Shown in pieces: positions 1-8,424 of a stretch of DNA of 64,000 nucleotides. Location of the stretch: the NCBI RefSeq assembly GCF_016406125.1, contig NZ_CP066339.1:4154001-4218000 (forward strand), given 5' to 3'. The translations under genes and the position numbers were made by a program. The notes below the pieces were generated by a model. It was not told the origin of the DNA, ran no database searches, and saw only the letters and a program-made list of their open reading frames with translations. How positions within the stretch are numbered: the stretch's first letter is position 1; each line of letters starts with the position of its first letter. Origin of the DNA: Alicyclobacillus sp. SO9. GTDB taxonomy: Bacteria; Bacillota; Bacilli; Alicyclobacillales; Alicyclobacillaceae.

Positions 1-395
1 TTCTCAGTTCGGAGCCCTGTACTATTATGTCGCACAAATCTGTTTTATAACACGCCTATGCAGCGACTGGACAGGTCCTCTTGCTGTAGCATTAGTTTGT
101 TTTTATACCCTGTAGGGTATCTCTACACTCAGGATTATAACACAGTATTTTTTGGTTCAATCCCCTAAACGTGTCCATTATGTGTCGATTAACAAGTAAA
201 ACTAATATGTGTTATAAGCAATTTCTATATATAGACTATAGTAAGCTCGCGAACTCCTTGCCCTGACTGGATTGGCAGGCTCTCACGAACCGCTTTACAG
301 ATACTGAACTGACTGTTTGACTGAACTTTGACAATTGAGACAAAGACGACCGGGCAGCCGCCTCGCGGAATACCCGGCATTTCCTATTTGACTCT
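1..395. other. No gene seen
   Basis: AT-rich sequence at the left edge. I see no reading frame with a ribosome binding site and no convincing RNA structure. It lies downstream of the PLD-like gene on the minus strand. Confidence 0.5.
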
Positions 396-923
396 CTAGT
401 TACCCTGCTTACTTGGCTGGTTGCTGTTTTGTTGAAGCTGTGGATTGTATCCTGCATCATGGGTGCTCATATAATTCTCGATGTTGTGCCAGTGTTTCAG
501 AAACAACTGTGCTCTTTCTGTATTGGTGACAATATCAAAATAATTGTCTTCCTTACTGGCGGTTTCACTAAAATTCCAAGAACCTGCCAAAACAGATTCT
601 CCGTCAATTACAGCAAACTTGTGATGCATAATCTCATCCTCTTGACTAGTACCTTCTATGACTGGGATGCCTGCTGCTCGCAGTTTCTTTATTTCCGGGT
701 GTTCGTATCTGCCGTGTGCCTCCCGGTGATCGATGACCATCCTTACCTCGAGTCCTTCTTTGTGTTTTTCCAACAGTATTTTCATGGCCAAAGGCAAATG
801 GAAGGCAAAAATAGCAATATGGATGGTTTTTTTGGCTGATTGAAGAAAATTAAGAAACGCTTGCGTCGTATCATCTTCCGGTGAAAAATACGTTTTCATC
901 GTCAATCCACTTTCAAATGCCAT
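396..923 (-). CDS. PLD-like single-HKD-domain phosphodiesterase/nuclease
   Basis: The 175-residue protein has one phospholipase D-type catalytic motif, HxK(x)4D, at H100, K102 and D107, followed by the usual G-S-x-N-(F/W)-S turn. One HKD motif in a short chain is the layout of Nuc-type endonucleases, which form the active site by dimerisation and cleave phosphodiester bonds through a histidine intermediate. The N-terminal part (about residues 9-60) fits the strand-helix of the fold. The last 20 residues are Q/N-rich and probably disordered. I see no signal peptide, so it is probably cytoplasmic. The ATG at 923 is preceded by GAGGG at good spacing. It stands alone, with no partner gene. The family is well supported; the substrate is unknown. 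Confidence 0.85.
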   Translation of the reverse strand: MAFESGLTMKTYFSPEDDTTQAFLNFLQSAKKTIHIAIFAFHLPLAMKILLEKHKEGLEVRMVIDHREAHGRYEHPEIKKLRAAGIPVIEGTSQEDEIMHHKFAVIDGESVLAGSWNFSETASKEDNYFDIVTNTERAQLFLKHWHNIENYMSTHDAGYNPQLQQNSNQPSKQGN

Positions 924-1408
924 AGTTTCATTCCCTCTTTCAAGTTATTACGACTCTCACTGATTCACATATGAATTTTGATTCTGTTGTGAGACGGCTC
1001 TGTGATGGGCAACGGAAAGCAACCTCAGACCGCTAGAGCAGGACATGAAAGGGTCAAAGCGCAGTTTTGTGTGGTCTCGTAGATCGTATTGCGAAGATGT
1101 ACAAACATGAGCAGCGTCTTGCTCAACCTGAACATACTCTATCTACATGACAAACAGATGACGTAATACTTGATTTCTCGTAAAGGATTTAGCAACTTGA
1201 AAAGCCTGTAAATGAGCAAAACTCGAATAGTCTGTTCCATAAAATCTATATTTTGGCTGTGAATTTGTAACATGAGCAGGATTTTGAGGTTATTTTGAGG
1301 AAATAGTTCCCTGCATTACATGCAATCACATTTCAGACCGTCGGAGTCACTCGAATTAGGACCTGTCTTTGTGACATAGTGTCTGAAAGGTAGAAAAGGA
1401 GGAGTTTC
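924..1408. other. Intergenic, no gene seen
   Basis: About 485 bp between a minus-strand gene and a plus-strand gene, so it should hold divergent promoters. I could not pick a convincing -35/-10 pair and found no ORF with a ribosome binding site. Confidence 0.4.
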
Positions 1409-1765
1409 ATGAAGGTAGCATCTATGGTTTTAGGAATTGTAGGGTCGGTCTTCGGAATCATCGCAGCCATTATGGCAATGATAGCCGGCGGAATTGGCGG
1501 TGCATTCGGCGCAAGTGGAGCCAGTACAGTCACCGGTTTGGGATGGGGCGCCTTAGCAGCTTCGGTCGTTGGTCTTATCGGTTCAATACTGGTTAGTGGA
1601 AAGCCAAAAGCTGCAGCTGTATTGATGCTAATCGGGGGTATCGCAGGTATCATCTTTGTGTCCTATTTCTACATACTGCCTGGCATTCTCCTGATTATCC
1701 CTGGAATCATGAGTTTCTTTATCAAACCGAAAACAGACAAATCTTCTCAGTCCGTTTCCATGTAA
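1409..1765 (+). CDS. Small glycine-rich membrane protein, DUF4064-like (copy 1)
   Basis: The 118-residue protein is almost wholly hydrophobic, with about three or four membrane segments (roughly residues 4-30, 45-63, 68-85 and 87-103) rich in Gly, Ala and Ile, and a short polar tail. This composition matches the DUF4064-type small membrane proteins of Bacillota, whose function is not established. The start has a very good site, AAGGAGGAG, 5 nt before the ATG. A close paralogue lies at 13779-14135 with near-identical protein sequence and the same kind of downstream terminator, so one copy probably arose by duplication within the window. The gene appears monocistronic. The family call is moderate; no specific role is claimed. 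Confidence 0.75.
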   Translation: MKVASMVLGIVGSVFGIIAAIMAMIAGGIGGAFGASGASTVTGLGWGALAASVVGLIGSILVSGKPKAAAVLMLIGGIAGIIFVSYFYILPGILLIIPGIMSFFIKPKTDKSSQSVSM

Positions 1766-1815
1766 CGGCCCTGTACCAGAATCATAATGGCCGGATACCA
1801 AAGTCGGCTGTGCCG

Positions 1816-1842
1816 AAGGAGCCCTGCGAGGCTCCTTTTTCA
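1816..1842 (+). terminator. Rho-independent terminator of the DUF4064-like gene
   Basis: Inverted repeat AAGGAGCC / GGCTCCTT with a 6-nt loop, followed by a run of T. It lies 50 nt after the stop codon. A similar hairpin follows the paralogue at 14150. Confidence 0.8.
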
Positions 1843-1990
1843 ATTTATCCATTGATAGAGGAGGCTGGCCGAATCCGCAATGAACACAACAGCCCTCCTT
1901 CAGATCAAGGGTCTCGGGTTTTTCAGACACTTCGCATCTCTGCAAATTAAGAGAGCCCGCTGCAACGGAGTTCCAAATGCACAGCATTCC

Positions 1991-2539
1991 TTAGTGTTTC
2001 AGTTCAAAATCTGTCTTCCACTGGTTTTGTTTGATCCATTGGAAAAGCTCCTGTGATTTCAGATAAACCAGGTGTTGCTTATCGCCATAGGCAACAACGT
2101 TCTTCACATACTGTGTAGAAATTTGGTTTTTCGATTTGCTCACAATGAAGTATGCTGGTCGAATCAGTAATGGGTTCTTGCTATTGCTCAGATTTAGATA
2201 TAAGAGCGGCGGGCCGAGATGCGCATGGAGTGTTCCACGAAATAAGTTTTTTGGCGCCTTGACTTGAGTCTGTTTCGCCGATTGCAGCCATTTCAACAGA
2301 TTGGAAATGACTTGTTGTTGGTCTTGCTTGTTTTTTGAAACGTACAACAGGCTGGCTGGTCCACTAACAACTGTTACCGATGAAACATCACTTGCCTTCG
2401 GAAATCGGAGTTCTGGATGAGTACTGTGGCCAGGGACTGAAGTCGTGTTCGTCACAGCAGCCTGTGTAGCAGCACCGCAACCGCTCATTGCAACGAGCAG
2501 TACACCTGTCGCCAGACAGTACGAAGCAAAACGATGCAT
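1991..2539 (-). CDS. Putative lipoprotein of unknown function
   Basis: The 182-residue protein begins with a short basic end, a hydrophobic stretch and a lipobox ending in M-S-G-C, so Cys21 should be lipidated after signal peptidase II cleavage. The mature protein would then be anchored on the outer face of the membrane. The rest is polar, with a central part rich in Ser, Lys and Gln, and I recognise no catalytic motif. The ATG at 2539 follows GAAGGAGGGATCACA, a strong ribosome binding site. The gene stands alone between a plus-strand gene and a MazG-like remnant. The lipoprotein assignment is firm; the function is unknown. Confidence 0.75.
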   Translation of the reverse strand: MHRFASYCLATGVLLVAMSGCGAATQAAVTNTTSVPGHSTHPELRFPKASDVSSVTVVSGPASLLYVSKNKQDQQQVISNLLKWLQSAKQTQVKAPKNLFRGTLHAHLGPPLLYLNLSNSKNPLLIRPAYFIVSKSKNQISTQYVKNVVAYGDKQHLVYLKSQELFQWIKQNQWKTDFELKH

Positions 2540-2758
2540 TGTGATCCCTCCTTCACATGTAGACGTTTCTTACTTAATTTTGTTAACACGCAATTGGGAA
2601 TCACTTGATCGTCTGATTACCCATCGACTTCCAGCATCCACTAGATTTTGAACAACACACCGGTTAGTCCAATCCAAGTGTCGCAATAACACTCCGACCC
2701 CGACGGTATATTGCACCAATGCTGCAACCTGAAGCGGACACTTACTGAAAGCTCCGTG

Positions 2759-2989
2759 TTAATACGGTAAATTGCCATGCCTGCGAGAACGGGTTCGATT
2801 CTTTTTCATTTTCGCGAGAAGAGCTGCTGACAAATCCAGGTTATCCGCGGCACATTCGTCTAAGATTCGAATAATGACATCCGCCAACTCCTCAGCTATG
2901 ACCTCACTTCCATAACTTTTTCTATGAGCTTCCAGTCCCATCATACCTGTTCTCTCGTACTTACAATAGTAACGGTAAGCCAGTCTCAT
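2759..2989 (-). pseudogene. MazG-like pyrophosphohydrolase C-terminal remnant
   Basis: The 76-residue frame carries the helix EELADVIIRILD, whose E-E-x-A-D core is the metal-binding element of MazG-type all-alpha nucleotide pyrophosphohydrolases, followed by the usual Lys/Asn/Arg-rich end (K-M-x-x-N-x-x-R). The N-terminal helices with the first pair of Glu ligands are missing, and an in-frame stop lies three codons before the ATG. It is therefore probably a truncated gene rather than an active enzyme. No clear ribosome binding site precedes the ATG. A short functional variant cannot be excluded. Confidence 0.5.
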
Positions 2990-3085
2990 GACTTCGGCCT
3001 AGCGAGCCAATATGCCGTGCTAAGTACGAAATGACAAGTGTGTTGCGTTTGGATTTTCTCGATCGGCACACGGTACCTTCTCCAT

Positions 3086-5065
3086 CTATCCCTTCTGCAT
3101 CACAGGTGGTTCATAAATCCACTTTGGGCCTGCCCAAGTTTGAATTTCATACCAGTTACCAGTACCTTTTAAAACGTTCACTGACTGCGGGCTAATCGTG
3201 CCGTAGGTTACGGAGGAACGATCCGCACTGCCATACAATGTCGTTCGTGATGTGACGGTTAGTTCATTGCGCAACTGCGGTAAGAATAGCCACTTCGGCC
3301 CCAACCATGTCTGAATCTCTACCCAGTCGATATCGCTCTTTATGACATGAACAGTCTGGGGGCTCACCCCGCCTCCGACTGCTGATAATAAGGTAGGGTT
3401 AGTATACAATTGAGAATAATGACTCAGTGTTAAGGTGTGATTCACATACGGAGTTTGAATCCACCGCGGACCCAACGTTGTTTGAATCTGATACCAGTTT
3501 CCGGTTTGCCGGTAGACATTCACCCATTGCGGATCGATGTACTGGTGAGAACCGTCGTTCCACTTATGTGTATGTAAGGTCACTTTGTGGTCAACGTACA
3601 CCAAATGCGTTTTCATAACTTGAAAAGTGCCCTGTGCTACCACTACGCCTGTTTGGCTATAAGCTGTAATTGTGATTGGCTGTGTTGGACTGACCTGTGT
3701 AAAATCAATCTGTAAATTCCAAGGGGGCTCTGTTGTCGACGCAAGAACAGAGCCGTTTTGAGTAAATACAACCTTGGCAGGTGGCTGCATCTCCTTGGTT
3801 GTGATATATGGACTCACAGTATGTACACCGCTGGTGATTCCTGACTTACTTAGGGGAATGAAAGACCGACCGTTTGGCGCACTGTTGTCCTTCGCATTTA
3901 TAGTAGACAGGTAATCACTGTCTGAGATTGAGTTTTTAAAGGCCGCCATTGTATTCTTGTGTTCATTTACGTTGTAAGTGATGTTTTTATCATTGGGCGA
4001 AGCATCTGCCAAGACAGTGCTTTCATTAAAATAAGTAACGGCCTTTACTAATGGCATTGCCTTCGGAATGATATTCATCATATTGCTAATTTGCATTGTT
4101 GCCCAGTCGCTATAATTCTTTTGAGGCAAAAGTATCGATCCGCCCGGTTTCCAAGGATCCGGCATTGCCGAAACAGCGGCTCCCTCACTAATCATGAATG
4201 GCTTTTTGTGAGACCGAAATAGGTCATAGACCCCTTCCGCCTGATAAACAATGTTATCCCCCAAGGTTTCAGACTGAATTGCAGGGTTATAAGGAAATGT
4301 GTAAACTGACTCCCCAATCCAGTCGACATATTTATCACCAGGATAGAACTTCATAATTTCTTGATTTCGACTTGGTCCACTCACAATAGAGGTTGGCGAA
4401 AATACCATTACGACGTTGCTAGCTTTTTGGGCTTGAATTTCATTCCACACTTCCACCCAAGCTTTTTTAAACAATGTGTAGTCCGGCGAACCATCCGCTG
4501 CTTTGGAGTGCCATGGCGTCCAGGGCCCGTTCATCTCCGAAGCAAAACGGAGAAATACAGGTACCCCTGATGCCTTAGCATCAGCTATAAATTGACGAAT
4601 ATAGCTTTTCGTTTGTTTTGGGTTCTGAGTAAACAAATAATCCAAGCTTTTCGTCTGTCCATTGATTTGTATTTCTGGTTGCCATCCGATTTGTACCGCT
4701 CCATGCAGAGATTTCACCTCGTTTGCAAATTGCGTCGGAAATGATTCATAGAAGTTCCGATACGTCAGATAAATAGCCGGCTTCTTCCCATAGGCTTGTC
4801 CCGCGTACGCCAAACGCGCATCTCGACTTGTATCTCCATCCTGAGCCGCGAGCTTCTTCGTTAAGCTATCTTTGACAAACATTCCAAGATAGACGCCGGA
4901 TGACGGTTCGTATTTTTCTGTAACGGGTGACTGATGTGATACAGACACGAAAGCCTGATAAATGGGACTAAATCTCGTTGCTGCATGCGCTATAGGTGTG
5001 GACATTGAAGCTGCAAGCCACCCGCATAAAAGTCCTATTGAGATAATTCGCTTCTTCATATGCAT
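3086..5065 (-). CDS. Secreted GH26-like glycoside hydrolase with C-terminal SH3-like repeats
   Basis: The 659-residue protein has a signal peptide (residues 1-28, ending AHA). A catalytic domain follows (about 50-380) with two motifs typical of GH26 beta-mannanases and related enzymes: RFASEMNGPW, with the probable acid/base Glu177, and FMISEGAAV, with the probable nucleophile Glu294. Residues about 410-490 look like a beta-sandwich linker domain. The last 165 residues hold three repeats, each ending W-x-x-I-Q-T-x-x-G-P-(K/R)-W, which resemble bacterial SH3-type cell-wall binding modules. The likely role is cleavage of beta-mannan or a related polysaccharide outside the cell while bound to the wall. 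The ribosome binding site is weak (GGGG), so the ATG two codons downstream is also possible. The substrate is an inference. Confidence 0.75.
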   Translation of the reverse strand: MHMKKRIISIGLLCGWLAASMSTPIAHAATRFSPIYQAFVSVSHQSPVTEKYEPSSGVYLGMFVKDSLTKKLAAQDGDTSRDARLAYAGQAYGKKPAIYLTYRNFYESFPTQFANEVKSLHGAVQIGWQPEIQINGQTKSLDYLFTQNPKQTKSYIRQFIADAKASGVPVFLRFASEMNGPWTPWHSKAADGSPDYTLFKKAWVEVWNEIQAQKASNVVMVFSPTSIVSGPSRNQEIMKFYPGDKYVDWIGESVYTFPYNPAIQSETLGDNIVYQAEGVYDLFRSHKKPFMISEGAAVSAMPDPWKPGGSILLPQKNYSDWATMQISNMMNIIPKAMPLVKAVTYFNESTVLADASPNDKNITYNVNEHKNTMAAFKNSISDSDYLSTINAKDNSAPNGRSFIPLSKSGITSGVHTVSPYITTKEMQPPAKVVFTQNGSVLASTTEPPWNLQIDFTQVSPTQPITITAYSQTGVVVAQGTFQVMKTHLVYVDHKVTLHTHKWNDGSHQYIDPQWVNVYRQTGNWYQIQTTLGPRWIQTPYVNHTLTLSHYSQLYTNPTLLSAVGGGVSPQTVHVIKSDIDWVEIQTWLGPKWLFLPQLRNELTVTSRTTLYGSADRSSVTYGTISPQSVNVLKGTGNWYEIQTWAGPKWIYEPPVMQKG

Positions 5066-5233
5066 AACTTGATAACCCCGCTCTATGTACTGCTACAAAT
5101 TAGGTATACTAAACATCCTAATACATGTCAATTCAGTGGACTACGGGGCACCCCACTGAATCGCATGGAAGTACGCTCGAAAATCGCGTCCGGTGGCGCA
5201 ATGAGTCTATCCAGATTGTCGTGATTCCGATGA

Positions 5234-5341
5234 CCAATTCAGACTGGCGTTGATCTTAAGCAAGTGAGTCAGCGCCTTGGTCATTCTTCTATTACAGTTA
5301 CTGTCTATGTCTATGGTCATGTCACTCAGAGAATGACTTTT
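5234..5341 (+). pseudogene. Tyrosine recombinase (integrase) C-terminal remnant
   Basis: In one frame this stretch reads [20 protein letters not shown] followed by Y-x-Y-G-H-V-T. It holds the LGH box and, shortly after, the Tyr-x-H region of tyrosine recombinases. It matches very closely the end of the integrase remnant at 19070-19489. Everything upstream (the HxxR box and the N-terminal domains) is absent, and a stop lies just before the homology. This is a scar of an older integration or a duplicated end of the neighbouring element. The overlap with the family motif is clear; the history is inferred. Confidence 0.7.
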
Positions 5342-5942
5342 GCATCTGTCTACGGGTCATTGCGTCGACTGGACGTCGTCTCGTCCAACCACTGTAGCGT
5401 GGCCTCGCGCATGGTCTGACTGGTACTCTCCATGACATTGTGTGGGGCGCCGGCAACAGTTCTGTCGCCACCTTCATCGGTTGCAGCCCACCAACGGGTT
5501 GCAATGCGGTACCCGCTTTTGTCATTCTCGTACCGATTCTTGACGTTTTGGTCACTGGTAAGTTATAGACATGACCAAAGTTTTCTTGGTACCAGGGACT
5601 TTCAATCAGGCGCCGGCACTTGAGACTGTCACGGGTTGGACAGCGTTGCAGCGTACGACGAATACAGCCAGCGCATATGTGGATTCGTGATCCATTGATA
5701 CCCTAGTCTCTAATGTGATGGTCGCACAAACCGAAGAACTGATATCTAAACAATAAAATGAAAGCCTATAAATATCGAAGTGATTCGCGCACCATGGAGG
5801 GCGCGGCATTCGGTCGCTCCGGAGTCGATAGTTCCCGCAGGGTTCACCGCGTCCACTTGCGCGATCTGGATCTCCATCATGTGCCCTCTATGATGAGCAA
5901 ACAAAAAAGACCCGATAATACGGATCTTCATATGTAAAGTAT
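5342..5942. other. Degraded sequence without an assignable gene
   Basis: Short open stretches occur on the plus strand (for example a frame with D-I-V-W-G-A-G-N around 5421-5570 and another around 5580-5690) that look like pieces of a broken coding sequence. None has a ribosome binding site or a recognisable domain. I treat the region as decayed DNA next to the integrase scar. Confidence 0.4.
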
Positions 5943-6155
5943 TTACTTGAAAAATAAATGGGTGTAAAAGACCAACCTCATCCACAGATAGAACATCCCA
6001 AGCGCCAGTACGCCGTATATGAATCCTCGTAACCCCCGCAGTCTCTGAGGAACAACCAGAGTCACAGGAATTGCAGGTGCGGCCAAAAATACAATCAGAA
6101 GTATCAACGGCATGATCGGTATTCCCCAGTTAAGATGGGATGGGATAACTTTCAT
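5943..6155 (-). CDS. Small membrane protein
   Basis: The 70-residue protein has two hydrophobic segments (about residues 13-33 and 45-64) separated by a short basic loop containing Q-R-L-R-G-L-R. I chose the ATG at 6155 because it is preceded by AGGAGG at 6 nt; the frame could extend 18 codons upstream but without a ribosome binding site. It sits in the decayed prophage-like region. The size and two-helix layout would suit a holin-like or superinfection-type protein, but I recognise no family. Confidence 0.55.
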   Translation of the reverse strand: MKVIPSHLNWGIPIMPLILLIVFLAAPAIPVTLVVPQRLRGLRGFIYGVLALGMFYLWMRLVFYTHLFFK

Positions 6156-6393
6156 AGATGTCCTCCTAACCAGAAGGAAATACGACAGTGATGAAGATGA
6201 TTCCTCCATCGGTAATTCAATACTTGCAATCGTTGTCTATTGACTGTCCGTCTCATCACACTAGGCTTGAAGAGTCTCCAAGTTCTAGTTCATCCATACA
6301 GTGTCATGTGCCCAGCCTTCGACCGCGGCAAGCTTCGGCTCAACATGCGAATAATACTTGCCTCGGGCCTATGCTCACCTCGTTTGTGTACAA

Positions 6394-6416
6394 ATAAAAA
6401 AACCGCCTTAGCGGGT
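6394..6416 (-). terminator. Terminator overlapping the end of the 81-residue gene
   Basis: On the minus strand ACCCGC-TAAG-GCGGT is followed by a run of seven T. The stop codon of the upstream gene lies inside the loop. Confidence 0.75.
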
Positions 6417-6653
6417 GTGGGAAAGAAGTTCAAGAAGATTAGCCGCCAATTGCTGAGCGGCAAGTTCATTGAGTGACTCCTCGTTGATGTCTGGCAGTCC
6501 CAGTAGTTCTCCGGCCACACTCAGCGCAAGCCGTCCTGACAGCCACTTCAGTACATCTTTGAAAGACATATCCTGTTCCGCTGCATATTCCTGAATCATT
6601 GATTCAAAGGCAATGCGGCCATCACCAAAGTGTTGCATTTTTAAAGTAATCAC
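6408..6653 (-). CDS. Small hypothetical protein downstream of a J-domain remnant
   Basis: The 81-residue acidic, helix-rich protein shows no motif I recognise. The GTG at 6653 overlaps the stop codon of the upstream J-domain frame (GTGA), which suggests translational coupling, and GAGG lies 5 nt upstream. The ATG five codons later is also well placed, behind an AGAGGTGAT sequence. A terminator closes the gene. With the J-domain and DnaD-like remnants upstream on the same strand, it looks like part of a former phage early or replication operon. The gene seems intact; the function is unknown. Confidence 0.55.
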   Translation of the reverse strand: MITLKMQHFGDGRIAFESMIQEYAAEQDMSFKDVLKWLSGRLALSVAGELLGLPDINEESLNELAAQQLAANLLELLSHTR

Positions 6654-6793
6654 CTCTTCCTCAGTCGAAGTAGTTCAATGCGTTCCGCAGCGTCTTTTAG
6701 CTTCCTGAAATCTTCCGATTCACCGCCTGCATGCGGATGCATCTGTTTTGCCTGCGTCCTATATCTGTCTCGAACATCTGCATCTGCTGTCAA
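6650..6793 (-). pseudogene. J-domain (DnaJ-like) remnant
   Basis: The 47-codon frame from a TTG at 6793 encodes the middle and end of a J-domain: D-V-R-D-R-Y-R, then Q-M-H-P-H-A-G-G and a final helix F-R-K-L-K-D-A-A-E. The universal HPD tripeptide, needed to stimulate DnaK-type ATPases, is HPH here, and the first helix is missing because stop codons precede the frame. It is probably inactive as a co-chaperone. Its stop overlaps the start of the 81-residue gene. Together with the DnaD-like pseudogene it suggests a phage replication module in decay. Confidence 0.6.
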
Positions 6794-7003
6794 AATTTAA
6801 GTGAAGAAAACCTCTTAAGAGCTTGATCTATCTGTGTAAAGCCTCCTAAGCTCTTTTTGCTCAGGAAGGGAGGGGATTTCATGCATGCCATTATTGTCAC
6901 CGGTCTAATTTCCGGCAGTACCGAGTTTGTGCTACACATTGCCGTCCAGTCTCTAATACGGTGCAGACGGAGGTAGATAGCGTTACAGGGGGATAGCTCC
7001 CCC

Positions 7004-7651
7004 TCATACATAGAGCAATGTTTGACTTGAGACTGCGGCCTCATGCTTGGCTTTCGCCGCATCCGGTCCGCCTTCTGCGTTCCATGTGCTTAAGACCCTG
7101 CGCATGTATTTGAGCGATCGCTTGTTGTACTCGACTGCTTCCGTCATCGCTTGTCTGACCCAGGCGTAGGAATAGGTTGTCACTAGGTCGTCCAACTGCT
7201 CTTCGATGATTTGGGACAGCTGACCAAAACCATTCGCCTCGAATTCGTCGCACAACTTTGCGAGCTGCTTCACCTCGTCTCCCCCGCGCTGGGATGAAGA
7301 GGAAGATGGGTTAGTTTCGCTTACTCTAGTTTCTTTTAAATAATATGCTACCACTGTGCCTACTTTTTAACACTCACAAGGGATAAGGCGGTATTGACCT
7401 GCTTGGTACCCGCTGCCCTTCTTGTAGCTGATGCGTCCTGTTTGACTGAGCTTAAGTCTGGCGCGATCCAGCCCTTGGCGAGACAATCCTATCATGAGTT
7501 GAAGCGTTTGATTGGCCATAGTAAACTCATCAACCCAGCCGGCCATGGTGTCTACGGACATAAATGAGTACCATAACGCAACTTCGCCAGTTGACGGACG
7601 ATTTAGGAGCGACTAATCACGGAACGCGTTCAACTCCAGGATGTAATTCAT
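7004..7651 (-). pseudogene. Phage DnaD-like replication initiation protein, two in-frame stops
   Basis: One continuous 216-codon frame from the ATG at 7651 encodes an N-terminal winged-helix part (ALWYSFMSVD, then F-T-M-A-N-x-T-L and G-L-S-R-x-x-L-D-R-A-R) and a C-terminal DnaD domain (Y-S-Y-A-W-V-R-Q-A-M-T-E-A-V-E-Y-N-K-R). The frame is broken by TAG at codon 13, at a position that is commonly Trp, and by TAA at 7367-7369. Without these stops it would be a full-length phage-type DnaD-family primosome protein that loads helicase at a phage origin. GGAG lies about 10 nt before the start. The two stops leave a 195-bp and a 350-bp open piece. It is therefore a decayed prophage replication gene. 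Confidence 0.85.
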
Positions 7652-7906
7652 AAGGTCCACTCTCCAATAGACTCTGATTCACCGGTCGCCTGACTCATCA
7701 GTTCATGTGACCTGCGTGCAGTAAAGGCGCATCAAATGTATTTCCTGCACCCGCGACAGCGTCCTTCCCCTCCTTTTTGTCCCGAATTGTTCTATATCTG
7801 CCACTGTGTCCCGCTGTACATTAAAAGCAATGTAAGTACTGCCCCACCGGATTGTTCTTCGGGCATCCCCGCAAGTGGCCGTCATCCTCGGCGGCCCTTT
7901 TGTCTG

Positions 7907-8008
7907 TTAGGCGAAGATGTTAATGGCTTCGATCCCGACAATCACGATGTATGCAACAAGAAGCGCTGCAGCTATCGACAGCCACCCGACCGGTGGTATT
8001 TGCTTCAC
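7907..8008 (-). CDS. 33-residue single-pass membrane peptide
   Basis: A GTG at 8008 follows GGGAGGTGAT at 7-nt spacing and opens a 33-residue peptide: a short start with PPVGW, then one hydrophobic helix (about residues 9-27) and the end E-A-I-N-I-F-A. The strong ribosome binding site and clean single transmembrane segment argue for a real small gene. It lies upstream of the DnaD-like pseudogene on the same strand. No family recognised. Confidence 0.55.
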   Translation of the reverse strand: MKQIPPVGWLSIAAALLVAYIVIVGIEAINIFA

Positions 8009-8424
8009 GACATCACCTCCCACTATAAATTAATGTTTTCTCCTATTTACTCTCTTATTCTCACGATTACGCACCTTGACTATTTGAGAGAGATTACCAG
8101 AATGCTAGATGAGCGAATTTTCAAACGGGTACTCCGTAGCAGGAACAGAGATTGGTGCTGTTTTACCAATACATGGAACATAAATCTGTTCGCACATTTG
8201 GATGTCCACACGTTCCCTTGCGGTTTACCCTCCCATGTCACACTGGGTCTATGCCCTCACATTCCTTCGTACTACCTCTCAAGGGGTGGATGCCGTTTCT
8301 TGCTCCTTTACTGGGTCGTTGCCCTTATGGTGTGGATACTACGGCTTATCCGTGCTTCTGTTTGTCTTGGCGATTCATCGTGTACAAGCGAGTAAATCGA
8401 ACTGACGAGTTTGATTCAAATCGG
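8009..8424. other. Unassigned sequence beside the IS element
   Basis: Overlapping short frames exist on the plus strand, but none has a start with a ribosome binding site or a recognisable domain. Part of it must be the right-end non-coding part of the IS110-family element; I could not place the boundary. Confidence 0.35.

Noticed and set aside
429-839. 136-codon plus-strand frame opposite the PLD-like gene
   Set aside because: The minus-strand frame has the HKD motif and a ribosome binding site; the plus-strand frame is a shadow.
1628-1987. 119-codon minus-strand frame over the first DUF4064-like gene and its terminator
   Set aside because: It runs through the plus-strand gene and its terminator hairpin and has no ribosome binding site.
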